A stretch of DNA of 64,000 bases from assembly GCF_030622045.1 (NCBI RefSeq), contig NZ_CP130886.1:558001-622000 (forward strand). Reading direction: 5' to 3'. Origin of the DNA: Planctellipticum variicoloris (GTDB lineage: Bacteria; Planctomycetota; Planctomycetia; Planctomycetales; Planctomycetaceae). Positions 1 through 7,740 of the stretch are shown in pieces. The position numbers were made by a program, and so were the translations under genes. Each line of letters starts with the position of its first letter. Position 1 is the stretch's first letter. Under the pieces are notes generated by a model. The model was not told the origin of the DNA. It saw nothing but the letters and a program-made list of their open reading frames with translations, and did not search any database.

Positions 1-59
1 CGGCGATCCCTCAGGACGCCGTGCCGTTCGTTGTGTTCTGCAATCGATTCGACGAGAAC

Positions 60-1250
60 TTAAGCCGCCAGCCGACGCCGCTGGACGCCGCGCAATTCCT
101 GGCAGATGTCCGCCAGGCAGTCGACGACGCGCTGCTGATCGATCGCCGGAAGCTCCGGATAACTCGGGAGCGCCAGCACGTCGTGGCAGGCCGCCTCTGC
201 ATGCGGGAAATCCCCGGGAGTGTAGCCCAGAGACTTGAAGCAAGTCTGCAGATGCAGCGGCTTCGGGTAGTAAACGGCGCAGCCGACCTTGCGCGACTTC
301 AGCCCCTGCAGGACCGCATCGCGGTGTCCTTCGCGAACCCGCACACAGTACTGGTTGTAGACGTGACGACGGTCGGCCCGGACTCTCGGCGGGGCGATCA
401 GGTCGAGCACTCCAGTCTGCCGGAACAGCTCGCCGTAACGCTTCGCATGATGCTGCCGGCGAACCGACCAGTGGTCGAGGTGCTGCAGCTTCACGCGCAA
501 CACAGCCGCCTGCAGCGCGTCGAGCCGGCTGTTCATGCCGATCTCAACGTGCTCGTAGCCCCCCACGTCGCCGTGCACCCGCAGTCGCTTCATCCGCGCC
601 GCGAGCTCGGGGTCGTCGGTGGTCATCATGCCGCCATCGCCCGCGCCGCCCAGATTCTTTGTCGGGAAGAAACTGAAACAGCCGATCGTACCGAGCACGC
701 CGGCCCGACGGCCCCGGTACTCCGCCCCGATCGCCTGAGCCGCGTCTTCCACGATCGCCAGATTGTGCTGGGTCGCGATCCGCTGCAGCGGATCCATTTC
801 GCAGCACTGCCCGTAAAGATGCACGGGCATAATCGCTTTTGTGCGAGGCGTCACTGCATCTTCAACCCGGTTCGGATCGAGATTGAACGTGTCCGGCTCA
901 ATATCCACAAACACGGGAGTCGCGCCGGCCCGGCAGATTGAACTGGCCGTCGCAAAGAACGAGAACGGCGTCGTGATCACCTCGTCCCCCGGGCCGATGC
1001 CGAGAGCCTGCAGGGCGATGATCAGCGCGTCCGTCCCCGAGTTGCAGCCGATCGCGTGATCGGCGTCGCAGTACGCGGCAATTTCGTTTTCCAGAGCGAC
1101 CACCTCGTCGCCGAGGATGAACTTCTGCTCGGAAAAGACCCGCTCGACGGCGCTCATCACATCTGCCGCAATCTCGCGGTGCTGCGGCACCAGATCGATG
1201 AACGGCACCGACCGCTCGGGGTCGGCATTGATCGACACTGTGTAAGTCAT
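60..1250 (-). CDS. DegT/DnrJ/EryC1-family PLP aminotransferase
   Basis: This 396-residue protein belongs to the PLP-dependent sugar aminotransferases that transfer an amino group to nucleotide-linked keto-sugars for surface glycans or secondary metabolites. The Schiff-base lysine is K198 in SFFPTKNLGG. The PLP-contacting EDAAQAIGA block sits near residue 168, and the N-terminal SGTDAL phosphate-binding turn is at about 71-76. The start was placed at the ATG preceded by GGAG seven bases upstream; a longer frame to 1373 has no such site. Length is normal for the family (370-400). The upstream neighbour is a secretion ATPase with no obvious link, so the sugar substrate cannot be named. Family assignment is firm; the specific reaction is not. 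Confidence 0.93.
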   Translation of the reverse strand: MTYTVSINADPERSVPFIDLVPQHREIAADVMSAVERVFSEQKFILGDEVVALENEIAAYCDADHAIGCNSGTDALIIALQALGIGPGDEVITTPFSFFATASSICRAGATPVFVDIEPDTFNLDPNRVEDAVTPRTKAIMPVHLYGQCCEMDPLQRIATQHNLAIVEDAAQAIGAEYRGRRAGVLGTIGCFSFFPTKNLGGAGDGGMMTTDDPELAARMKRLRVHGDVGGYEHVEIGMNSRLDALQAAVLRVKLQHLDHWSVRRQHHAKRYGELFRQTGVLDLIAPPRVRADRRHVYNQYCVRVREGHRDAVLQGLKSRKVGCAVYYPKPLHLQTCFKSLGYTPGDFPHAEAACHDVLALPSYPELPAIDQQRVVDCLADICQELRGVQRRRLAA

Positions 1251-1621
1251 CAGCGACTCCATTCGCATCCGACGGACGTTAACAATTCCGGCAACCCGTG
1301 GACCGACGACCCTTCCTGGATCGACCGGACGACGGTGCGCGGCGCCATGTGCCGGGCCGCGGCTCTCTAACAACTCGACGAACTCGCAAGAATTCGGTCA
1401 AACCTGAGCGAACTTGGATGGACCGAAGGAATCTAGGCCGCTCGATCCAGTGTGTCAAGATGGACCGCGACGGCTGCCCATTCCCGAAAAGTGTTTTCCA
1501 GCCAACAGTTTGCGGCAATTCCCGGACAACTCTGAGGGGCGTTGGGTGGCTGAGATTCCCGCAAGCTGGATGGGCCCAATCACAAGTCCGCAGTTCCTGC
1601 CGGTCGCCCGCGATCCACTTG
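1251..1621. other. Intergenic stretch, nothing recognised
   Basis: About 370 bases lie between the aminotransferase start and the stop of the ATPase gene. Frames exist on both strands, but none has recognisable protein-like composition or a ribosome-binding site. The aminotransferase promoter presumably lies here, but I see no convincing -35/-10 pair. Confidence 0.4.
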
Positions 1622-2863
1622 TCAAAGATCCGTCATCAGGACCCGATGCATCTCTTCCACGGTCGTCATGCCGGCCAGGATCTTCTTGATCGCCGATTGC
1701 TCCAGAGTCTGCATTCCCCCCGCCAGCGCAAGCTGCCTCAACTCCGCGGAACTGGCCCCCGAAAGAATGGCCGAGCGGAGCTCCATATCGATCGGAAGAA
1801 CCTCGAAAACCCCCGTCCGCCCCAGATACCCCGTATGAAAGTTGCAATCCGCCGGAATCCCGCGGGCCAGCTCGATCGAACCGGCGTCCGCCGCCGGAAT
1901 TCCGAGCTGCTGGCAGGTCAGCAGGTCCGGGTGATGCAGTTCCCGGGACTGCGTGCAGATCTTTCGCACCAGCCGCTGCGAAATGATCCCGTTCACGCTG
2001 TCGGCAATGAACATCGGCGGAATGCTGAATTCGCGGAACACGTCGATCGTCGCCGTCGTATCGTTGGCGTGCAGCGTACTCAGAACCCGAATCCCCGTCA
2101 GACCGGCCCGGACGGCAATATGGGCGGTTTCGGGATCGCGAATCTCCCCCACCATGATTACGTCGGGATCCTGGCGCAGCACGCCGCGCAGCGCTTCGAC
2201 GAACGAAAAGTCGATCTTCGGCTCGACCTGAATCTGGTTCACCCCCTCGATTCGACGCTCGACGGGGTCCTCGATCGAAACCAGGCTCCGCCCAGGTAGA
2301 TTCAGCATCTCCAGGCAACTGTACATCGTGGTGCTCTTCCCGCTGCCGACCGGTCCGACGCTCAGCACCATGCCATACGGACGAGCCAGACACCGGCGCA
2401 CCGATTCCGCCTGGGAGTCCTCCAGGCCCAGATCCTCCAGACGCGAGAAGATTTGCTCGTCCGGCATGAGCCGGAGCACCAGGCGTTCGCCATAGATCGT
2501 CGGCCCGCTGCCGACCCGCACATCCCTCTGCCGCTTCAGCGAAGCGCTGGTGATATGACCGTCCTGCGCGGATCGGCGCTCGGTGATGTCCATGTTCGCC
2601 ATCAATTTCACGCGCGACACGATGTGCGACATCATGTCGGTCGGAAGCTGCAGGACGTCGTGTAGAACGCCGTCCACCCGCAACCGGATCCGCAAGCCCG
2701 TCCGGGCCGGATCGAAGTGAATATCGGTCACGTTGAGCTGAAACGCCCGCTCCAGCAGCAGATCGACCAGCGGCCCGGGACCGACAACGTTCACCAGTTC
2801 CCGCAGTTCTTCTTTGAGCGCCCGTTCTCGTGTCTCGGCGGGCAGGGCATTCGCGTCGGTCAT
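1622..2863 (-). CDS. GspE/PilB-type secretion ATPase, short form
   Basis: This is a 413-residue hexameric-type ATPase of the type II secretion/type IV pilus extension family, expected on the cytoplasmic face of the inner membrane. Visible motifs are the N2-domain DIHFDP segment and RVDG loop (about residues 47-65), Walker [10 protein letters not shown] with K176, and the Walker B region [10 protein letters not shown]. The protein starts at the N2 domain, so the N1 domain that normally docks on GspL/PilM is absent; typical family length is about 560. The C-terminal tetracysteine zinc motif is reduced to isolated cysteines (KICTQS and ADCNFHTGY). The start ATG has GGAG ten bases upstream. No other secretion gene adjoins it, but PilMN- and PilOP-like fusions lie at 32.5-36 kb. 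PilT-type retraction ATPases are a less likely alternative. Confidence 0.9.
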   Translation of the reverse strand: MTDANALPAETRERALKEELRELVNVVGPGPLVDLLLERAFQLNVTDIHFDPARTGLRIRLRVDGVLHDVLQLPTDMMSHIVSRVKLMANMDITERRSAQDGHITSASLKRQRDVRVGSGPTIYGERLVLRLMPDEQIFSRLEDLGLEDSQAESVRRCLARPYGMVLSVGPVGSGKSTTMYSCLEMLNLPGRSLVSIEDPVERRIEGVNQIQVEPKIDFSFVEALRGVLRQDPDVIMVGEIRDPETAHIAVRAGLTGIRVLSTLHANDTTATIDVFREFSIPPMFIADSVNGIISQRLVRKICTQSRELHHPDLLTCQQLGIPAADAGSIELARGIPADCNFHTGYLGRTGVFEVLPIDMELRSAILSGASSAELRQLALAGGMQTLEQSAIKKILAGMTTVEEMHRVLMTDL

Positions 2864-3469
2864 GATCTTTAGTCTCCAGTCGGGACAGCTCTCGGCCGTC
2901 CAGGCAGCGGCGGCCTGACCGCAGTCAAGAACTGCCGGCGGCCACTCGGTTGTAACCGGTAACCCCCGCCCGCGAAACTGTCTGCTGCAGGCGATGCGGT
3001 GAGCGGGTGGACCGAAGTCACGCGAAATTCCCCATGAGACTGGCGGCGCTGGACCGAAGCCCGACAATTCGGCGCGCGATTAGTCGGCTTGTGCCGAAAA
3101 ATCGCTCGGTACGGTCCAAGTTCCAGCGACGCCGTCCGCACGCCGAATGAGACTTGTGAGTCCCGGTTCTCATCGGCCGGAGGGTCCGTCCGTCGGACTC
3201 TGAAAGCGTTAGCCTTTCCGAGACCCGCTGACTGGAATAATCGGCAGGGTCTCCTGGGGCTGGCGATTGGGGCTCCCGAGTTTGAGTTTGTCGTTGACAC
3301 CCGTTTTTCCGCACCGGTAAGCTGCATTGAGCAGCAGGGAGGCCGTCTTGGCCGGCTCGCGGGGAACGGATGTTCCGGGGCGTGTCCGCCTCCCGATTTT
3401 CGCATCCCATGTCGAGTGACCGTCGAGATCCCTCGCCGGCATTTCTTCAAACTGCCTGCAGGCCGCTTC
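2864..3469. other. Divergent intergenic region
   Basis: About 600 bases separate the minus-strand ATPase gene from the plus-strand coiled-coil cluster. Overlapping frames on both strands run through it without protein-like character. The only element I can support is a possible promoter near 3294-3323. Confidence 0.4.
3294..3323 (+). promoter_or_regulatory. Possible sigma-70-type promoter
   Basis: A perfect TTGACA (3294-3299) is followed after 18 bases by TAAGCT (3318-3323), a weak -10 box. It would give a leader of about 140 bases before the ATG at 3470. The -35 is convincing and the -10 is poor. Confidence 0.35.
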
Positions 3470-4141
3470 ATGAATACCCTCGGTCGAATCCTCGTCGTAT
3501 TTACGGCGGCTGCAAGCCTTGGCTTTGCGGCATTCGCTGGGGCGCTGGTCAGCGGCGGTCCGAACTGGCGCGCGGAAGCCGCCGTCCCCAGCTTCGCGAA
3601 TGACCTGGCGCTCGAAGAACGCCCGGGACCCCCGTCACAGTTCAGCGTCAAGGATCGCGTCACCGATCAGCAGATCGGCAGTTCCACTTTGCTCCCGGAA
3701 GTGCTGGTTCAGGGACGCCTGAAGCAGGTCCAGAACGCTCAGACGGCATTAACCGACACGAATCAGAAGATCGAACAGATCAAACCGCGGATCGCGGAAG
3801 TCTCCGTCCGGATCGCCGCCGATCTGAAAGGGGCCGACCAGCGCCTGCAGCTCCTCCGTGAGCAGTTGAGTCAGATTGAGATGCAGATTCAGATGCTGAC
3901 GACGGAAATTCAGCAGAAGTCGGTCGACGCTCAGGCGATCCGGGCCGACGCCGAAGAACGCCGCAATGAAGGCCTTCGCCTGAAAAATCAACTGGAACTT
4001 CTCCGGAACGATCTTTACGCCGTCGAGAAACAGCGCGACGCACTGGCCGACGAACTGGTCCGTCTGAACGAAATTGAGCAACGTCTCGCCCGGCGGAATC
4101 AGCAATTGAAGAATCAGCTCGACGGCAAGCCTTATCCATAG
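3470..4141 (+). CDS. Membrane-anchored coiled-coil protein
   Basis: This 223-residue protein opens with a hydrophobic segment (about residues 5-27, rich in Ala, Phe and Gly) that could be a signal anchor. From about residue 65 to the end it consists of Gln/Glu/Arg/Leu-rich heptads typical of a long coiled coil. The start is the ATG at the beginning of the hydrophobic segment; the in-frame extension to 3089 has non-coding composition. It is the first of three co-directional genes, the next two also being membrane-anchored, which suggests a structural assembly at the envelope. I recognise no named family. It could scaffold the MreC-like partner downstream, but that is inference. Confidence 0.8.
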   Translation: MNTLGRILVVFTAAASLGFAAFAGALVSGGPNWRAEAAVPSFANDLALEERPGPPSQFSVKDRVTDQQIGSSTLLPEVLVQGRLKQVQNAQTALTDTNQKIEQIKPRIAEVSVRIAADLKGADQRLQLLREQLSQIEMQIQMLTTEIQQKSVDAQAIRADAEERRNEGLRLKNQLELLRNDLYAVEKQRDALADELVRLNEIEQRLARRNQQLKNQLDGKPYP

Positions 4142-4275
4142 CCTTGACGCCGGGCTACCATCGCTCCCGGGCAGTAGTTCCGGTCGCGATTTCGAACATG
4201 AGAGTGTCTTGACGATTACGGATTGAACCGGATTCTGTCTGGCAGGTGCTGCCGGACGTTCGGCGGAGTGTGGTC

Positions 4276-5124
4276 ATGACGTGGGTTGGCAAACTGCTGG
4301 TTGTGCTGCATCTGGTTCTGAGCATCATGTTTATGGCGCTCGCCGGTGCGGTCTTCAACGCCCATACGAATTGGAAGAAGGCCCGCGACTCGGCCCAGAC
4401 TCAGTACCAGCAGGAACAGCGAAAGGCCCAGGACTTGGATCGCGAGCTGCAGGCGGCCCGGACTGAAGCGGCTCAGAAGATCGCCGCCCTCGAAGGTCAG
4501 GTCACACAGCTTACCGGCGAGCGGACCAACCTGCAGGCCGCCGTCACCGGGCTGGAAGCCGAATCGAAGCAGCTCAAGGTGGCGCTCGACGCCGAACGGA
4601 ATCTCGCCCAGAACAACAGCACCGAAGCGGGCGAGCGAGTCCGCGAATCGCAGTTGCTCCGCGCCCAGAACGCCGATCTCTTCAAGAGCCGCGGCGAAAT
4701 GGTCGCCAGAATCCGGGACATGGAAGACAAGCTGTTTGGCCAGGACGTCCAGATCCAGCAGCTCAACGAGAAGCACGAGAAGACCTTGCGGGACAACGCC
4801 AAGATGCGCGAGTTCCTCGCATCGAACGGGCTGCCCACCGACACCCGCGAAATGCTGGTGCGAGAGCAGGCCGCTCCGATCGTTCGTGGGCTGGTCAACG
4901 AAGTCCGCAAGGCCGAGAAGGGCAATCTGGAATACGTCGAAATTTCTCTCGGCAGCAACGACGGACTCGTCCGCGGGCACAGGGCCACGCTCTACCGTGG
5001 CGACCAGTTCCTCGGCCGGATCCGACTCGTATCGGTCGAGCGCGATCGGGCTGTCGGAACCATCGAAGAAAAAGCCAAGAACGCCATCATCGAGAAAGGC
5101 GACAATGTCACCACGAAATTCTGA
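4276..5124 (+). CDS. Membrane-anchored coiled-coil protein with MreC-like C-terminal domain
   Basis: This 282-residue protein has an N-terminal transmembrane helix (about residues 5-25) and a coiled coil (about 30-190). Its globular C-terminus contains NLEYVEISLGSNDGLVRGH, YRGDQFLGRIRLVSVERDR and a closing GDNVTTKF. The pattern 'V..G..DGL..G......GD..LGR...V' resembles the beta-barrel part of MreC, the cell-shape protein that is likewise a membrane anchor plus coiled coil plus beta domain. GGAG lies seven bases before the ATG. Its 3' end overlaps the next small gene by 20 bases, so the two are probably translated together. The MreC resemblance is by motif only. It is not a canonical MreC because no mreB or mreD is present. 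Confidence 0.8.
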   Translation: MTWVGKLLVVLHLVLSIMFMALAGAVFNAHTNWKKARDSAQTQYQQEQRKAQDLDRELQAARTEAAQKIAALEGQVTQLTGERTNLQAAVTGLEAESKQLKVALDAERNLAQNNSTEAGERVRESQLLRAQNADLFKSRGEMVARIRDMEDKLFGQDVQIQQLNEKHEKTLRDNAKMREFLASNGLPTDTREMLVREQAAPIVRGLVNEVRKAEKGNLEYVEISLGSNDGLVRGHRATLYRGDQFLGRIRLVSVERDRAVGTIEEKAKNAIIEKGDNVTTKF

Positions 5125-5248
5125 GAAGAACGACCCCGCCCCCGACATCTATGTGGGACTGCTGTTCGTCTCGTTCGCCGCCCTCGTGACCGGAATTATC
5201 TTCCTGGTCCTCGAGCTGTCCAAGTACGGCGGCAAGCTGGCTCCATAA
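5105..5248 (+). CDS. Small single-pass membrane protein (47 residues)
   Basis: The gene starts inside the 3' end of the MreC-like gene in another frame, with AAGG seven bases before the ATG. The product has a charged, Pro-rich N-terminus (about residues 1-14) and one strongly hydrophobic helix (about 16-38, from YVGLLFV to LVLEL), then a short Lys/Gly tail. The overlap, ribosome-binding site and clean transmembrane profile support a real gene. The function is unknown; its position suggests a small membrane subunit of the two preceding anchored proteins. Confidence 0.72.
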   Translation: MSPRNSEKNDPAPDIYVGLLFVSFAALVTGIIFLVLELSKYGGKLAP

Positions 5249-5275
5249 GCCGCAGTTCGTCCAAACTGAATTCGT

Positions 5276-5309
5276 TCACCCTGCAGAACCGCTCGGTTCT
5301 GCAGGGTGA
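5276..5309. terminator. Bidirectional intrinsic terminator
   Basis: A perfect 15-bp stem (5276-5290 with 5295-5309) closes a GCTC loop and is followed by ATTTCGTTT on the plus strand. It lies between the convergent ends of the coiled-coil cluster and hypE, so it can end both transcripts. Confidence 0.88.
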
Positions 5310-5333
5310 TTTCGTTTCCACTCCAGCAGCCGT

Positions 5334-6389
5334 TCAACAGATCCGCGGCAACGGACTCCCCGCGGGCTCATCCAGCGGAATCTCGCGCCCGGCAGTCGTC
5401 CGCAGCCGGGCCGGCGTCGAACGAGCTGTCGTCACCTCGCCGATCACTGCAGCGGCAGGGCATCCATTCGCGCGCATGACATCCAGCGTCCGCTGAGCCT
5501 GCCCCCCCGCGACAGCCGCCACAAATGTTCCTTCGCAGGCCAGATGCAGCGGCTCCAGCCCGAGCAATTCACAGACCGCACGCACGTCCGCCGACACCGG
5601 CAGCAGCGCAGAAGCGACAGTGATCCCGAGCCCCGCCACCGCGGACCACTCGTGCAGCACCGCCGCCACGCCGCCACGCGTCGCATCCCTCAGACAACGG
5701 ACCGGCAAATCGGCGTGCCACAGGGCTTCAATCGGTCGGGTCAGCGGGCCGCAGTCGCTGAGCGGTGGCGGATCGAAGCCGAATTCCTCCCGGGCGCACA
5801 GCACTGCAGCACCGTGACGCCCGATCGGCCCGCTCACCAGGATCTCGTCTCCAGCTCGCAAGCCTGCCGGTCCCGCCAACGGCTGAATCACCTCGCCGAT
5901 TCCAGTCGTCGTCAGGAAGAGCTGATCGACGGCCTCCCGTGGAACCACCTTGGTATCCCCGGTCACCAGTTGGACCCCGGTCGCGTCGAGAGCATCACGA
6001 ACACTGTCCAGCACGCGATCCAGGACCTCCCAGGGCAGCCCCTCCTCGATCACCATCGCCAAACTGAGAAAACGCGGCCGCGCTCCACTGACGACCAGAT
6101 CGTTGACCGTCCCGTAAACCGCCAGCCGGCCGATATCGCCCCCCGGAAAAAACAACGGCGTCACCGTATACCCGTCGGTCGTCATCGCGCAGCGACCTGC
6201 CGGCAGGTCAATCAGCGCCGCGTCGCCGAGCGCCGCCAGTGTCGCGTTTCCAAACCGCGCCACGATCCGGTCCTGGATCAACCGCCGGGTCAGCCGCCCT
6301 CCCTCGCCATAGGCAAGCGTAATCCGCTCGCCGTCGTGGCTGGCCAGCGGCGGACAGGCGGGCTGCCAGACAGGGGCACTGTCAGACAT
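5334..6389 (-). CDS. hypE: Hydrogenase maturation protein HypE
   Basis: HypE (351 residues) dehydrates the carbamoyl group placed on its C-terminal cysteine by HypF to a thiocyanate, the source of the Fe-bound CN ligands of [NiFe] hydrogenases. The decisive feature is the C-terminal PRIC ending with the acceptor Cys as the last residue. The AIR-synthase-like ATP-binding fold shows in the N-terminal GEGGRLTRRLI loop, MTTDGYTVTP (about residues 68-77), GDIGRLAVYGTVNDL and GDTKVVP. It is the last gene of the hydrogenase operon; its start overlaps the hypD stop by 8 bases. Length is typical. Confidence 0.97.
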   Translation of the reverse strand: MSDSAPVWQPACPPLASHDGERITLAYGEGGRLTRRLIQDRIVARFGNATLAALGDAALIDLPAGRCAMTTDGYTVTPLFFPGGDIGRLAVYGTVNDLVVSGARPRFLSLAMVIEEGLPWEVLDRVLDSVRDALDATGVQLVTGDTKVVPREAVDQLFLTTTGIGEVIQPLAGPAGLRAGDEILVSGPIGRHGAAVLCAREEFGFDPPPLSDCGPLTRPIEALWHADLPVRCLRDATRGGVAAVLHEWSAVAGLGITVASALLPVSADVRAVCELLGLEPLHLACEGTFVAAVAGGQAQRTLDVMRANGCPAAAVIGEVTTARSTPARLRTTAGREIPLDEPAGSPLPRIC

Positions 6390-7488
6390 GAGCCCGACCT
6401 CCGCTCAGCGCATAGCGGAAATACGCGGCGCAGGCCCCTTCGGACGACACCATCGGCGCTCCTCGCGGCGTATCGGGAGTGCAGCCGTTGCCGAAGAGCG
6501 GGCAGTCCGGCGGCTTGAGGCGCCCGGTCAACACCTCGCCGCTCCGACATTCGCCGCTGGTTTCTTCAACGTCGGACGCTGTCAGGCCAAAACGCTCACA
6601 GGCGTCGAGCTTCGCCAGCGACGAATGAATCTTCAGCCCTCCGGACGGAATGACTCCCAGTCCTCTCCACGGCACATCAGCCACGCGAAAAACCGCGTCG
6701 AGGAGCCTTTTCGCATGAGGATTTCCTTCCGGCCGCGCACACCGGGCATAGGCATTCACCACCTCGGACCGTCCCGACTCCAGCAGCTCGACGCACGTTT
6801 CCAGCCCCTGCAGCAGATCGAGCGGCTCGAAACCGGTGACGACGACCGGCAGACCCGTTTCGCGGGCGAATGCGTGATACTCCTCGTAACCGGTGACCGT
6901 GCAGACGTGACCCGCCGCCAGAAAGCCCTGCACCCGTCCGGCCGGGTCGGCGGCGATCTGCCGCATCGCCGGCTCGACCCGGACATGGTGAGCCAGCACG
7001 GAAAAGTTCCTGACCGCGCTTCGCTGCGCCTGCAGGATCGCCAGCGCCGTCGCCGGCGCGGTCGTCTCAAAACCGACCGCCAGAAAGACGACTTCCCGCT
7101 CCGGATGGCGAACCGCCCAGTCAACCGCATCCAGCGGCGAGTACACGGTCCGCACGTCACCCCCGCGGGCCCGAGCCTGCAGCAGCGAACCGGACCGTCC
7201 CGGAACCCGCAGCATATCCCCGAAGCTGGACAGCGTGACTCTCCGCTCCAGCGAAAGGGACGTGGCTGCATCCAGCACCGCGGCCGGCGTCACACAGACT
7301 GGACAGCCCGGACCATGCAGCAGTTCCAGCGACTCTTCCAGCGCCGGCTCCAGTCCATGCTTCAGCAGGCTGTGCGTCTGCCCGCCGCAGACGTCCATGA
7401 CCACCCACCGCCGCGAACACTTCCGCCGGATGCGATCCAGACTCGCCGTAATCGCCTCGGGGGCACGGTATTCATCGAGGTACTTCAT
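6382..7488 (-). CDS. hypD: Hydrogenase maturation protein HypD
   Basis: HypD (368 residues) is the [4Fe-4S] scaffold on which, with HypC, the Fe(CN)2CO moiety is assembled. Family signatures are present in order: CGGQTH near residue 35, GPGCPVC near 60, GFETTAPATA in the middle, and the C-terminal cysteine cluster (CRSGEVLTGRLKPPDCPLFG and SSEGACAAYFRY) that binds the iron-sulfur cluster. The start was taken at MKYLDEYRAP, which overlaps the hypC stop in an ATGA arrangement. Length is normal. Confidence 0.97.
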   Translation of the reverse strand: MKYLDEYRAPEAITASLDRIRRKCSRRWVVMDVCGGQTHSLLKHGLEPALEESLELLHGPGCPVCVTPAAVLDAATSLSLERRVTLSSFGDMLRVPGRSGSLLQARARGGDVRTVYSPLDAVDWAVRHPEREVVFLAVGFETTAPATALAILQAQRSAVRNFSVLAHHVRVEPAMRQIAADPAGRVQGFLAAGHVCTVTGYEEYHAFARETGLPVVVTGFEPLDLLQGLETCVELLESGRSEVVNAYARCARPEGNPHAKRLLDAVFRVADVPWRGLGVIPSGGLKIHSSLAKLDACERFGLTASDVEETSGECRSGEVLTGRLKPPDCPLFGNGCTPDTPRGAPMVSSEGACAAYFRYALSGGRAHV

Positions 7489-7736
7489 GGCGTCGACTCG
7501 CCGGACGGCTCGGCGGTCAGCCGCTCCAGATCCTCCAGCGTCCTGCGGGCGGCCTCGGCATCCACGATCGTCAGCGCCACGCCCGCGTGCACGAGCACGA
7601 AATCCCCTTCGATCGCTTCCGGCACGCACGCCATATGGCACGTCCGGCGCACGCCGCCGAAGTCGATCTCCGCCAGACCGGTCAGCGGGTCGCGATCGAT
7701 CCACCGCTGGACCCGTCCGGGAACGCCCAGGCACAT
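7485..7736 (-). CDS. hypC: Hydrogenase maturation chaperone HypC
   Basis: HypC (83 residues) shuttles the Fe(CN)2CO group to the large subunit precursor. It begins with the obligatory MCLGVPG; the cysteine exposed after methionine removal is the functional ligand. It continues with the OB-like segment GLAEIDFGGVRR and the VHAGVALTIVD block typical of the family. The start was set at MCLGVPG rather than the longer in-frame start at 7781 because Cys2 is invariant in the family. It lies 4 bases downstream of hypF and overlaps hypD by 4 bases. Confidence 0.97.
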   Translation of the reverse strand: MCLGVPGRVQRWIDRDPLTGLAEIDFGGVRRTCHMACVPEAIEGDFVLVHAGVALTIVDAEAARRTLEDLERLTAEPSGESTP

Positions 7737-7740
7737 GCCG

